From Solirubrobacter sp963837485 (GTDB taxonomy: Bacteria; Actinomycetota; Thermoleophilia; Solirubrobacterales; Solirubrobacteraceae), in NCBI GenBank assembly GCA_963837485.1, contig CAWINP010000008.1:124001-188000 (forward strand): a DNA stretch of 64,000 nt, given 5' to 3'. Positions 53,719 through 61,459 of this stretch are shown in pieces. The translations under genes were made by a program, and so were the position numbers. Numbering within the stretch: the first letter of the stretch is position 1; each line of letters opens with the position of its first letter. Under the pieces are notes generated by a model, which had not been told where the DNA came from, made no database searches, and was given only the letters and a program-made list of their open reading frames with translations.

Positions 53719-53804
53719 CTCGGGGCCCGCCCCGCTGGCGGGCCGCTCCGCCGCCACCCGCACGCCCGCCAGGGCGTGCCACCATCGGGTGGCGAGTCGG
53801 CCCG
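53719..53804. repeat. 86-bp structured repeat, copy 2
   Basis: The same hairpin-rich sequence as 51911-51996, here in the gap between the 93-aa gene's stop (53823) and the parB start. Three base differences, two of which leave the stems intact. Confidence 0.8.
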
Positions 53805-53822
53805 CCGGGCGGGCGCCGTCCG

Positions 53823-54104
53823 CTAGGACTGCAGCCAGTCGCGGTCCCTGCGGAAATGCAGCGACCGCAGCTGCTCGCGCGTCTTGCCGATCAGGTCGCC
53901 TTCGCAGACGAGGATCTCGTCGGCGTACCAGGTCAGCGCTTCGCCCTCGGAGCCGTCGCTCCAGCGCACCACGGCGCGGCGTGTGCCGCGCGACCCGAGC
54001 GGAAGATCCTCGAATCGCAGGACCTCCGTGACTGTCGGGCTCGGTTGCGAGCTGCCCACAGGGTCGACACTACTCGTGCGCTCGGGTTGGTGTGGTTCGT
54101 GCAT
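53823..54104 (-). CDS. Small hypothetical protein of the operon
   Basis: A 93-aa protein (VTEVLRFEDLPLGSRGTRRA, then WSDGSEGEALTWYADEILVC and a GDLIGKTREQLRSLHFRRDR tail). An SH3-like or small beta fold is possible. It is followed by the second structured repeat. No recognised family. Confidence 0.55.
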   Translation of the reverse strand: MHEPHQPERTSSVDPVGSSQPSPTVTEVLRFEDLPLGSRGTRRAVVRWSDGSEGEALTWYADEILVCEGDLIGKTREQLRSLHFRRDRDWLQS

Positions 54105-54158
54105 GGTGACCTTCCGTCGTGAGCTTGTCTGGGGTCGCGTGGAAGTGCGGTGCGCACG

Positions 54159-54413
54159 TCAGCCGGCGTCGGCTTCGACGCGTGCTGGGTCGTCGCCGTA
54201 GGCGCGCATGGCCTCGTAGCAGGCGAGCACGGTGCGCAGTACGTCGACCGCGGTGTCGCCGAACTCGGCCGCGGCGGCGAGCAGGTCGTGCACGCATGGC
54301 GTCTCGTCGCACTCGCGGCGCTCGATGTAGCGCCCCACGAGCGCGGCGACCGCGAGGTCCTGCTCGCTGAGCCGCTCGCGCCCGCCTGGGTCAGGATTGC
54401 CGCGGTCGGTCAT
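54159..54413 (-). CDS. Small helical protein of the operon
   Basis: An 84-aa, acidic, all-helical protein (LSEQDLAVAALVGRYIERRE, VHDLLAAAAEFGDTAVDVLR). It starts with ATG overlapping the upstream stop by 4 bp. Unknown function. Confidence 0.55.
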   Translation of the reverse strand: MTDRGNPDPGGRERLSEQDLAVAALVGRYIERRECDETPCVHDLLAAAAEFGDTAVDVLRTVLACYEAMRAYGDDPARVEADAG

Positions 54414-54712
54414 CGGTCCCGCTCGGAGAGCTCGGCGAGCAGGTAGCACGAGCCTGCTGCGGGGATCGCGTCCCAAGTCGATGCCTGGTGCACGTAGTCG
54501 GCGACGATCGCTTCCAGCTCGGCCATCACGGTCAGCTCGCGCTCGATCACGTAGCGGCGGCCGCGCCCGTCGGCGGGGTGGTCGACGAGGCGCACGACGC
54601 CGAGGACCCGTTGACCGTAGATGACGCGCTCGCCCGCGCTGACCCTGTAGCGGGCGAGCTCGACGCGCTCGTTGGTCGCGCGTTCGGCGTGCGCGGAGGC
54701 GGTCGCGGTCAT
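54410..54712 (-). CDS. Small protein of the operon
   Basis: A 100-aa protein with a beta-rich centre (RYRVSAGERVIYGQRVLGVV then RYVIERELTVMAELEAIV). It is linked to both neighbours by 4-bp overlaps. Unknown function. Confidence 0.55.
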   Translation of the reverse strand: MTATASAHAERATNERVELARYRVSAGERVIYGQRVLGVVRLVDHPADGRGRRYVIERELTVMAELEAIVADYVHQASTWDAIPAAGSCYLLAELSERDR

Positions 54713-55011
54713 CGGCGGCCTCCGCTCCAGGTCGCGCTGCTGCCGTAGCCGGTGGTCTCAAGCCCCTCGATCACGCGGGCGGCGTCCCCGCGGCCGCGGG
54801 CCATGTCGTCCTGCACGGCGCGGATCTCGCGCCGGCGGTCGGCGACAGGGTCCGGGGCGCGGCGCTTGAGCCGCTCGATCACGCGCGACGCCTCCAAGCG
54901 GGTGCGGGGTGGGACGAATGTGACGCCGCGCTGGATGGCGAGTTGGCGCAGGTAGCGCTGCTGGCGCGCGGTCGGCGGCGGTCCGGCGGGTTGTGGGTGG
55001 TGATCGGTCAT
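54709..55011 (-). CDS. Small basic protein of the operon
   Basis: A 100-aa protein (TARQQRYLRQLAIQRGVTFV, then RTRLEASRVIERLKRR) resembling small helix-rich DNA-associated proteins. The ATG at 55011 is used. Overlaps the next gene by 4 bp. Confidence 0.55.
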   Translation of the reverse strand: MTDHHPQPAGPPPTARQQRYLRQLAIQRGVTFVPPRTRLEASRVIERLKRRAPDPVADRRREIRAVQDDMARGRGDAARVIEGLETTGYGSSATWSGGRR

Positions 55012-55038
55012 GGCCGCGTTCCGGCGCGGCGCGCGGGC

Positions 55039-55094
55039 GGTCAAGCCCTGGTCCGTCAGGACTCGCGCAGCGACCCGCAGGGCAGGGCTTGACC
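55039..55094. repeat. 12-bp perfect inverted repeat with 32-bp spacer
   Basis: GGTCAAGCCCTG at 55039-55050 and its complement at 55083-55094, in the gap between two operon genes. It could be a regulator-binding or segregation site, or a hairpin in the mRNA. Confidence 0.5.
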
Positions 55095-55185
55095 GACCCC
55101 GATGCGCGCCGTGCTACGCCTGGCGGACAGGACCGATCGCCACCCGCACGCTCTCACCGCCCTGCGTGAACGGCGACCGATGCGG

Positions 55186-55344
55186 TTATCGACTGGCGGC
55201 GCGCAGCTGCTCGGCGATCCGGCGCAGCGAGGCGACGCAGCGCTGGACCTCGGCGCGGCGCGGCGCGTTGCGTTCCCGCATGGCCGTGACGAGCGCGCGG
55301 GCGGAGCCCGGCGGCGGTGGTGCGGTAGTCGGCTGGCTGGCCAT
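55186..55344 (-). CDS. 52-aa basic protein
   Basis: Short frame from the ATG at 55344 (MASQPTTAPPPPGSARALVT, then NAPRRAEVQRCVASLRRIAE) to TAA at 55186. A GTG at 55356 is also possible. Helical and Arg-rich. It lies between operon genes and shares their strand and codon style, which is the main support. Confidence 0.4.
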   Translation of the reverse strand: MASQPTTAPPPPGSARALVTAMRERNAPRRAEVQRCVASLRRIAEQLRAASR

Positions 55345-55359
55345 CGCGGTCTTCACAGG

Positions 55360-55716
55360 TTAGGGGTGTCGTTGCGGGGCGTCGAGCCGATCGGCGAGCG
55401 CGTCGACGAGCGCCACGAGCTCATCGAACTGCTCCTGCAGCTGCGCTACGGCCGCGGCCGCCTCATCGGTCGCCTCGGCTTCGTAGCGCAGCCCGGAGGT
55501 CGACAGCTCGATCGGCAGCCGGCCGCGAGCCGCCCGCACGCCGACGCTCAGCATCGCGACCAGTACGGCGACCAGCGCGAGGCTCCGTTCGGCGTGCAGC
55601 AAGACCGCTGAGCCGAGCGCGACGCCGGGCAGCTGGCGCGGGCGGCCCTCGAACAGCGTCACCGCGACGCACGCGAACAGCAACACCAGCACTGTGGCGA
55701 GCAGCCGACGGCTCAT
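55360..55716 (-). CDS. Small membrane protein of the operon
   Basis: A 118-aa protein with hydrophobic segments at about 6-20 (LATVLVLLFACVAVTLF) and 43-62 (ERSLALVAVLVAMLSVGVRA), and a helical, coiled-coil-like tail (LQEQFDELVALVDALADRLD). It may anchor or organise a partner at the membrane. Confidence 0.6.
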   Translation of the reverse strand: MSRRLLATVLVLLFACVAVTLFEGRPRQLPGVALGSAVLLHAERSLALVAVLVAMLSVGVRAARGRLPIELSTSGLRYEAEATDEAAAAVAQLQEQFDELVALVDALADRLDAPQRHP

Positions 55717-55943
55717 CCAACGGCCTCGCGGCTGCGAGGGCGCAGCCGCGGCGCCGACACGTGGGACACGCCGAGCCAGCGCCGCAGGTTGCGCGCCCGC
55801 CGCCGGCGGCGGGCCGCTCGCGCGGCTGCGCGCATCGCGATGCGTTCAGCAGAACGCTCGGCGTGCCATTCGCGGATCGTCATTCCCGTGGGGATATCGG
55901 TGTCCACGTAGACGAAGTCGTGCCGACCCGGCGAGTCGGTCAT
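55713..55943 (-). CDS. Small basic protein of the operon
   Basis: A 76-aa protein (GRHDFVYVDTDIPTGMTIRE and an Arg-rich helix, ARAARRRRRARNLRRWLG). It starts at 55943, overlapping the primase gene stop, so the two are coupled. A nucleic-acid-binding role is likely from charge alone. Confidence 0.55.
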   Translation of the reverse strand: MTDSPGRHDFVYVDTDIPTGMTIREWHAERSAERIAMRAAARAARRRRRARNLRRWLGVSHVSAPRLRPRSREAVG

Positions 55944-56872
55944 CAGGCAGCCTCGAACCCGAACAGCCGGCGCAGCTCGGCACGCAACCGAAGGAAGCCC
56001 TCGCCGCGAGCGGGGTAGCCGTACAGCGGCGCGGCGAGGTCGTAGATCGTGCCGCCCCGGCGGCAGGCGCCGAAGCAGTACCAGCCGCGCTCCGCCGTCT
56101 CGTAGACATGCAGGCTTGCATGCCGATCCGCATGAAACGGACACGGCACCTTGCGATGGCGCGGAACCTCAACGCCCAGCAGCCGGCGCACGTACACGTC
56201 CGGAGCGATCGCCAGCAGTGGATCGTCCGCGCGCGCCTCCGCGGGCGCGAATGCGGCGCGTGCCGATGCTGGGGGATCGGGCAACGCGCCGACGACGTCG
56301 CCCGCATGCAGCTGCCGCTCGGGCTCGAGCCGGATCGTGTCGACCGGCGTGGGTGGCTGGTGCTTATGCGAGAAAGTTCCGGGGACGCGGAGGATCCGCG
56401 CGGCGTCGGCGGACGCCAGGTCGGCGCCCAGCGCGTACGCGAGCCGCCGGTTCGCGCCCTCGAGCTCGTCGCGCGCGAGCGGCTCGGTCAGCGGCCAGTA
56501 GGCGTGGCAGTTCGACGCTGTGCCCGAGCCGATCACGATCGAGGGTGCGGGCTCGAACTCGGCCAGCGCGGCGACGGCGTCCTCGCCGTCGCAGTCCGCC
56601 CACAGCACGAACGCGCGCTCGACCGCGTCGCGGCCGCCGTGCCGGCGCGTGCGCGGCGCGCAGCCGACGTACACGTCGCGGTGCCGGCCGAGCGCGATCG
56701 CGCGGGTCGCCAGGGCGCGCACGCGGGTGGGGCGTTCGAAGATCTGCCCCATCCGTTGCCCATCGTCGAGCCGGTAGCGCAGCTCGAGCAGCTCGCCGCG
56801 ACCGGCGCTGCCGGCGAGCACGGCCAGGAACCGCGTCGCGGTCTGGTGGCGGGTGAGGGTCGTGGTGGTCAT
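55943..56872 (-). CDS. Primase-like replication protein with CHC2-type zinc finger
   Basis: A 309-aa protein. The N-terminal half (about 10-190) resembles RepB/PrimPol-type primase folds (FVLWADCDGEDAVAALAEFE, IVIGSGTASNCHAYWPL, RILRVPGTFSHKH). The C-terminal part has a zinc-finger pattern VPCPFHADRHASL and GWYCFGACRRGGTIYDL (about 240-280). It would prime or initiate replication of the element. Start at the ATG at 56872 after AGGTGA. Confidence 0.75.
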   Translation of the reverse strand: MTTTTLTRHQTATRFLAVLAGSAGRGELLELRYRLDDGQRMGQIFERPTRVRALATRAIALGRHRDVYVGCAPRTRRHGGRDAVERAFVLWADCDGEDAVAALAEFEPAPSIVIGSGTASNCHAYWPLTEPLARDELEGANRRLAYALGADLASADAARILRVPGTFSHKHQPPTPVDTIRLEPERQLHAGDVVGALPDPPASARAAFAPAEARADDPLLAIAPDVYVRRLLGVEVPRHRKVPCPFHADRHASLHVYETAERGWYCFGACRRGGTIYDLAAPLYGYPARGEGFLRLRAELRRLFGFEAA

Positions 56873-56935
56873 CGCGATCACCTGGGAAGTCGTCGGGCCC
56901 GCGGGCGGTGCTGCCCCGCGGGCCCGCGATGGTGG

Positions 56936-57325
56936 TCAGGCGGCCTGCTCGGCTCCGCGCGCCGCGCCGTCGCCGGCGGGCTGATCGGCGGAGTCGTCGC
57001 TGGCCTGACCGTTGGAAGGCTTGCGGGTGGCGAGGAACTCGACGCGCTCGGCGACGATGTAGATCCGCGAGGCGTAGGCGCCGTCCTGGGTCTGGAACTC
57101 GTCGAACAGCAGCCGCCCGTCGATCGCGATCTCGCGTCCGGCCTTCAGGTACTGCACGCACGCGTGCGCCTGGCCGTCGAAGCACTTCACATCGAAGTAG
57201 CCGTCGTGGCCCTGCTTGCCGGCGCGCTTGACCGCGATCCGCAGCGTGCAGATCGCGGTCCCGCTCTCGGTCTCCAGGAACTTCGGATCCTTCGTCAGAT
57301 GGCCGGTGCCGGTCCAGCGGTTCAT
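56936..57325 (-). CDS. ssb: Single-stranded DNA-binding protein
   Basis: A 129-aa OB-fold protein (MNRWTGTGHLTKDPKFLETE, then YFDVKCFDGQAHACVQYLKA, GREIAIDGRLLFDEFQTQDG and YIVAERVEFLA). It ends in an acidic, Ser/Ala-rich tail without the classical DDxPF tip. The ATG at 57325 is preceded by AAGGAGGAC. Together with the primase-like gene and parB it marks this operon as replication or maintenance functions of a mobile element. Confidence 0.9.
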   Translation of the reverse strand: MNRWTGTGHLTKDPKFLETESGTAICTLRIAVKRAGKQGHDGYFDVKCFDGQAHACVQYLKAGREIAIDGRLLFDEFQTQDGAYASRIYIVAERVEFLATRKPSNGQASDDSADQPAGDGAARGAEQAA

Positions 57326-58029
57326 GGTGTCCTCCTTGCCCCGCTTCCCGGGGCGGATCGTGTGGCTGACAAGGCGGCTACCGGCGCCACCAGCGCGGAC
57401 GAAGCGCACCCGCAGGGCGGCCGCCAGGCCGAGCCCGAGCGAAGCGAGCGGCTTGCGCGCAGTCCCGCAGGCGCCGACCATGCAGCCGATGGCAGCCACA
57501 CGCTCCTGCCCGCGACGTGGCCGCGGACACCAACCACCTGACCGAACTCGCACCTCCCCGACGGCACCGTGTCCCGGGACGAGAGCAAGAACCCACAAGC
57601 CGCACGCTCGCGACCGTCCCCAAGCGACAGCGCGATCCTGCGAAGGAGCCGGAGGAGGAGGGCTTCGACGAACGAGTCGGTGACATGCGTCTCTGCCAAC
57701 CAAGAGGGACGAGCATCGAATCTGGCCCCTAGCTCGCTCCGGGATCCACTCCGCGCGGCTGCCGACCGTCGAGACCCGCCGCGTCCATCCGTGCGCACGA
57801 CCGGGTGCACGCGGCCGCGACCGTCGGCACGCCGGGTACGGCGCCGGCGAAGCGCGAGCCGATCCGATTAGGCAGCCCGCGACACGCACGCAACGGGGGG
57901 CCGAACAAGCGCCGAGACGACGAGCTACACGTCAGAGCTCGCGCACAACCCGCCTACCCCCTGACCGCACACGCGACGACACTCCGACTCCTGCGACCCC
58001 AGCCCCGCTACCTCACCCTCACACCCCTC
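57326..58029. other. Long leader region of the ssb operon
   Basis: 704 bases with no convincing gene. It contains the third copy of the shared motif (57696-57730) and, near 57930-58030, the 5' edge of an mcrC-like remnant. A promoter for the ssb operon should lie here. Confidence 0.5.
57696..57730 (-). promoter_or_regulatory. Shared upstream motif, copy 3
   Basis: CAACCAAGAGGGAC, then GAATCTGGCCCCT, like the copies at 22154 and 38072. It lies about 370 bp upstream of ssb. Confidence 0.5.
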
Positions 58030-58724
58030 ACCGGCTACCCCTCGTCGCCCCGCCGGTACGCCCACGGCTGCGCCGCATCGCGGAGCTCCTCGGCGAGGTC
58101 ACGCCCGTCCGCGACGTGCGCTCCCTTCGCCCACCGCCGATCACGCGCCTGAATCGCCACTACGAACCCGCGCTAGTCCTCGCCGACCTCGTGCTCCGCG
58201 GGACGTCGGTGAGCAGCCGCCCGGGCGCGAGGCGCTCGGTGACCTTCGCCTTCGAGCTGCACCGCGTGTTCGAGGACTTCCTCGAGGTGGCTCTCCGCGC
58301 GGCGCTCCGCCGCCGGGGCGCGCAGCTCGTCCGGCAGCCCAAGGGACGCTCGCTCGACTATCAGCGGACGCTCGGGCTCGAGCCCGACTTCGTCGCCGTT
58401 CGCGACGGTCAGACCGTCACCGTCCTTGATGCGAAGTTCAAGCGCCTCGAGCAGGATCTCGGCCGAGACGCCTACCAGCTGCTCGCCTACCTCCTCGAGT
58501 TCGGCCCGCGATCGGGCTTCCTCGTCTCGGCCACCGGAGCACACAGCAACCGGCGCGTCCGCGCTGTGTACAAGATCCTCGGCGTCCGCCCGCTCGCACT
58601 GGACCAGCCCGCTGAGAGTGTCCTCGCGCAAGTCGACGCACTCGCCGCGGAGGCGATTCGAGACGACCTCTGGACCGAGGCCGGGGCGAACGCTCCGGAA
58701 TGGAGCCGAGCTCGCGTGTCGTAG
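58030..58724 (+). pseudogene. mcrC remnant (C-terminal nuclease part)
   Basis: About 230 codons matching the C-terminus of McrC, the nuclease subunit of McrBC-type restriction: RLRRIAELLGEVTPVRDV, RLNRHYEPALVLADLVLRGT, FAFELHRVFEDFLEVALRA, then the nuclease site LEPDFVAVRDGQTVTVLDAK (PD...D-x-K). The N-terminal half and mcrB are missing. A GTG at 58116 could start a shorter product. It marks a lost restriction locus at the edge of the accessory DNA. Confidence 0.7.
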
Positions 58725-58849
58725 GCACGGATAGGAAGCCGGCGGCGGTTTTGTCCCGGCGAGCGCGTGTAGTCGCGAGCGCGAAGTCACGGAACGCGAT
58801 ACGCGCCCCGGGCTTCAGGTGCCGATCCGGAGCTGGAAGCGCCACCATC

Positions 58850-59653
58850 GCGCGCCCCTGCTCGGGGGTCCGCAACAGCGGCCGGGTGAGCCGGTAAAAG
58901 GTGGGCAGCGACGTCCGCACTCCCGGCGTGTCGGCCCAGCCGGGGTGCATGGCGTGCACGACGACGCCCGAGCCCGCCAGGCGCTGCGCCCACAGCCGCG
59001 TGAGCACGACCTCGGCGCGCTTCGTGCGCGCGTACGCGACGGTGCCGTCGAACGTGCCGCGCTCCATCTGCAGGTCGTCGACGTGCAGGCGCTGCGTATA
59101 CATCCCGCCCGACGTGACGTTGACGATCCGCGACGGCGCACTGCTGCGCAGCCGCCCGAGCAGCAGCTTCGTCAACAGAAACGGCGCGGCGACGTTGGTG
59201 GCGAACGTCAGCTCGAGCCCGTCGGCCGTCACGGTCCGCTGCGCCGGCAGCACGCCGGCGTTGTTGACCAGCACGTCGAGCCGAGGCTCGCGTGCCAGGA
59301 ACTCGGCCGAACCGGCGCACGTCGCCGAGGTCGCTGAGGTCGCACCGCACGACTTCGACGTCGCTGTTGCCGGTGCGCTCGACAACCTGCGCGCGCGCCT
59401 CCTCGCCGCGCTCGGCGCCGCGGGCCAGCAGCCGGACGCTCGCACCGAGGCCCGCGAGTCCCGTGGCCGCGGCCAGACCGAGGCCCGAGGTCGCGCCGGT
59501 CACGATCGCGACGCGACCGTCCATCGGCTCGAGCTCGGCGTCGTCCCAGGCGTGCCGGCGCAGCCGATAGCCGAGGTTCGTGTAGGCCGGGAGCACGGCG
59601 GCGTCGAGGCCTCGGTCGAGCACGTTGTCCAGCGTGTCGCGCAGTCTGATCAT
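58850..59653 (-). pseudogene. Short-chain dehydrogenase, 3' truncated and frameshifted
   Basis: The N-terminus (MIRLRDTLDNVLDRGLDAAV, DGRVAIVTGATSGLGLAAA) and the catalytic middle (LDVLVNNAGVLPAQRTVTAD, SRIVNVTSGGMYTQRLHVDD, VAYARTKRAEVVLTRLWAQR with Tyr-x3-Lys) are in neighbouring frames that meet near 59310. The sequence loses homology after LLRTPEQG (about 58855), about 60 residues before the expected end. ATG at 59653, 2 bp after the heliorhodopsin stop, so it is the second gene of that operon. The cut marks the right edge of the accessory DNA. Confidence 0.7.
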
Positions 59654-59655
59654 GG

Positions 59656-60450
59656 CTATACCGGCTGGAGCGTTCCGGCGAAGACCTGCCAGGCGAGCGC
59701 TGACTTCGCGAGCAGGCTCAACAGCATGTAGACGCGCTCCCCGAACAGGTAGTCACGCCAGCGACCGACGCGCTGGTACTGCAGCAGCATGTTGAGCGCG
59801 AACACGTTGAAGAAGACGAACAGGGAGGCGAAGATCGCGTACACGAAGGCGGGCGGGTCGGCGGCGCCGATCAGGTAGATGGCGATCGCGATCCACGGGA
59901 CCGCGCCGGCGAGGCAGCCGAACCAGTAGGCGGTCCAGTTCGTCCGCGCTGTGGTCTGGTTGTGCAGCTCCATCAGCCAGCCGAAGAGGATCATCGTCGC
60001 GTTCAGCGCGAAGATCGCCAGCAGGCTGGCGATGTCGTAGATGCCGGCCAGCATCGCGATCACGACGATCATCAGCGACGACGAGAACGCGTACTCGAGC
60101 CAGCGGGCCGGGTTGATGCCGCGCAAGACGTGGCGCTCGTACCAGCCGTGCAGCGCCGGCGAGGCCAGCGCGAGGTGCGCGGCGGCGGACAGGAACAGAA
60201 AGCCCGCGACGAGCGGGCCGATCTGCACCCGGAACAACTCGTCGGGAACGGCGACGAGCTTCTCGTTCGCTGGATCCAGTTGCAGGAACGAGCTGGTGAC
60301 CGGCAGCGAGAACGTGCTCGCGAGTGCCAGCATCGCGATCCCCTGGACCAGGTGCAGGATGCCCAGGCCGGCGTTGACGCGTCCCAGTCCGCCCATCGTC
60401 GTGTGCAGGCTGGGGCGAACCGGCGGGGTGGATACGGAGGCGTTCGTCAT
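59656..60450 (-). CDS. Heliorhodopsin
   Basis: A 264-aa seven-helix protein. The heliorhodopsin signatures are RVNAGLGILHLVQGIAML (helix A), INPARWLEYAFSSSLMIVVI with the counterion Glu119, FNVFALNMLLQYQRVGRWRD and, in the last helix, LLSLLAKSALAWQVFAG with the retinal Lys249. A slightly longer N-terminus could start upstream; the ATG at 60450 fits the family. It should be a light-sensing membrane protein with a retinal chromophore, in inverted topology. Neither a retinal-synthesis gene nor a transducer is adjacent. Confidence 0.9.
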   Translation of the reverse strand: MTNASVSTPPVRPSLHTTMGGLGRVNAGLGILHLVQGIAMLALASTFSLPVTSSFLQLDPANEKLVAVPDELFRVQIGPLVAGFLFLSAAAHLALASPALHGWYERHVLRGINPARWLEYAFSSSLMIVVIAMLAGIYDIASLLAIFALNATMILFGWLMELHNQTTARTNWTAYWFGCLAGAVPWIAIAIYLIGAADPPAFVYAIFASLFVFFNVFALNMLLQYQRVGRWRDYLFGERVYMLLSLLAKSALAWQVFAGTLQPV

Positions 60451-60520
60451 GGCGTCACGTGCTCTCGCCCGCCCGGCGTGGCGGACCACGCCGGGCGAGA
60501 GCGAGGCAGCTCGGCGCTGG

Positions 60521-61042
60521 TTAGCGGGGGATCAGCACCTTGTTGATGACGTGGATGACGCCGTTGGACGCGGCGATGTTGGGCGTGGTCACGCGTGCGC
60601 CGCCGACGAACACGTTGCCGTCGCGGACGCGAACGCGGACCCGCTGGCCGTTGAGCGTCTTGATCGAGTTGCGCTTGACGACCTTCGCCGCGGTCAGTTT
60701 GCCCTTGGCCACGTGATAGAGCAGCACCGCGCGCAGCTTCGCCTTGTCCTTGGCGAGTGCGTCGAGGGTCGCCTTCGGCACCTTCGAGAACGCCTTGTCG
60801 GTCGGCGCGAACACGGTGAAGGGTCCCGTGCCCTGCAGCGTGCCGGCGAGCCCGGCCTGCTTCACCAGGCTCGTCAGCGTCTTGAACTGGCCGGCCGCGA
60901 CGGCGGTCTCGACGATGTCCTGCTTCGCGCTCGCCGCAACGGCGTTCCCCAGAGGGCGGGCGCTCGCGGACGCTGGCCCGACCGCTGCGACCGCAACGGC
61001 CGTGACCGCGGCGAGGGTGCAGATGGTGCGCTTGGTGCTCAT
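60521..61042 (-). CDS. Secreted fasciclin (FAS1) domain protein
   Basis: A 173-aa protein with a signal peptide (RTICTLAAVTAVAVAAVGPA, Ala-Ser-Ala site near 27) and one FAS1 domain (about 40-170) with GPFTVFAPTDKAFSKVP, LLYHVAKGKL and NGVIHVINKVLIPR. Such domains act in adhesion. The promoter may be shared with its upstream neighbour DUF378. Its stop is 71 bp from the heliorhodopsin start. Confidence 0.9.
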   Translation of the reverse strand: MSTKRTICTLAAVTAVAVAAVGPASASARPLGNAVAASAKQDIVETAVAAGQFKTLTSLVKQAGLAGTLQGTGPFTVFAPTDKAFSKVPKATLDALAKDKAKLRAVLLYHVAKGKLTAAKVVKRNSIKTLNGQRVRVRVRDGNVFVGGARVTTPNIAASNGVIHVINKVLIPR

Positions 61043-61117
61043 ATTCGTCAGTCCTGTCTGGGTGGGCGGGCTGCGAGAGCAGCCCGCGGTGGTTGGACGT
61101 GATTGACCGCTGCTCGC

Positions 61118-61393
61118 CTAGCGCGGAGCAGCAGCCGCCGGGCGATGGGCGCCGGCGGACTGGCGCCGGCCGAGCAGGGCGGCGATGCCATAGACGGCGG
61201 CGAGGCCCACGAGTCCGTAGACGATCCGCGTCGCCGCGTTCGTCGTGCCGAAGTCCTCGCCGAAGAGCCAGGCCACGAGGTCGAACTCGGCGATCGCGAC
61301 CAGGCCCCAGTTGAGGCCGCCGACGATGACCAGGGCAGCAGCAACCACGTCCAGCGTCCTCCGTTGTCCAACTTCTGTCTTAGTTCTGTTCAT
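61118..61393 (-). CDS. DUF378 membrane protein
   Basis: A 91-aa two-helix protein of the DUF378/YuzA family: LDVVAAALVIVGGLNWGLVA (helix 1) and IVYGLVGLAAVYGIAALLG (helix 2). The ATG at 61393 lies 6 bp after a -10-like TACGGT, so the mRNA may be leaderless. It is the first gene of a minus-strand set running to the heliorhodopsin. Family function unknown. Confidence 0.85.
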   Translation of the reverse strand: MNRTKTEVGQRRTLDVVAAALVIVGGLNWGLVAIAEFDLVAWLFGEDFGTTNAATRIVYGLVGLAAVYGIAALLGRRQSAGAHRPAAAAPR

Positions 61394-61399
61394 GTCCGT

Positions 61400-61429
61400 A
61401 CCGTAGCTGCCATGCCCTTGGTCTGTCAA
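61400..61429 (-). promoter_or_regulatory. Promoter of the DUF378-heliorhodopsin set
   Basis: Minus strand: -35 TTGACA (61424-61429), 18-bp spacer, -10 TACGGT (61400-61405). The -35 lies next to the repeats at 61421-61453. Confidence 0.55.
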
Positions 61430-61453
61430 GGTGTTGTCTAACTGTTGTATAAT
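61421..61453 (+). promoter_or_regulatory. 11-bp direct repeats and promoter of the CarH-like gene
   Basis: TGTTGTCTAAC (61432-61442) is followed directly by TGTTGTATAAT (61443-61453), and a weaker copy starts at 61421. The perfect -10 TATAAT (61448-61453) ends 6 bp before the ATG at 61460, giving a probably leaderless message. CarH tetramers are known to bind 11-bp direct repeats, so this is a fitting operator. Confidence 0.6.
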
Positions 61454-61459
61454 TTCTGC

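Noticed and set aside
57326..57950. Long open frames upstream of ssb
   Set aside because: Arg/Pro/Ala-rich without any domain pattern; the same region is open in several frames.
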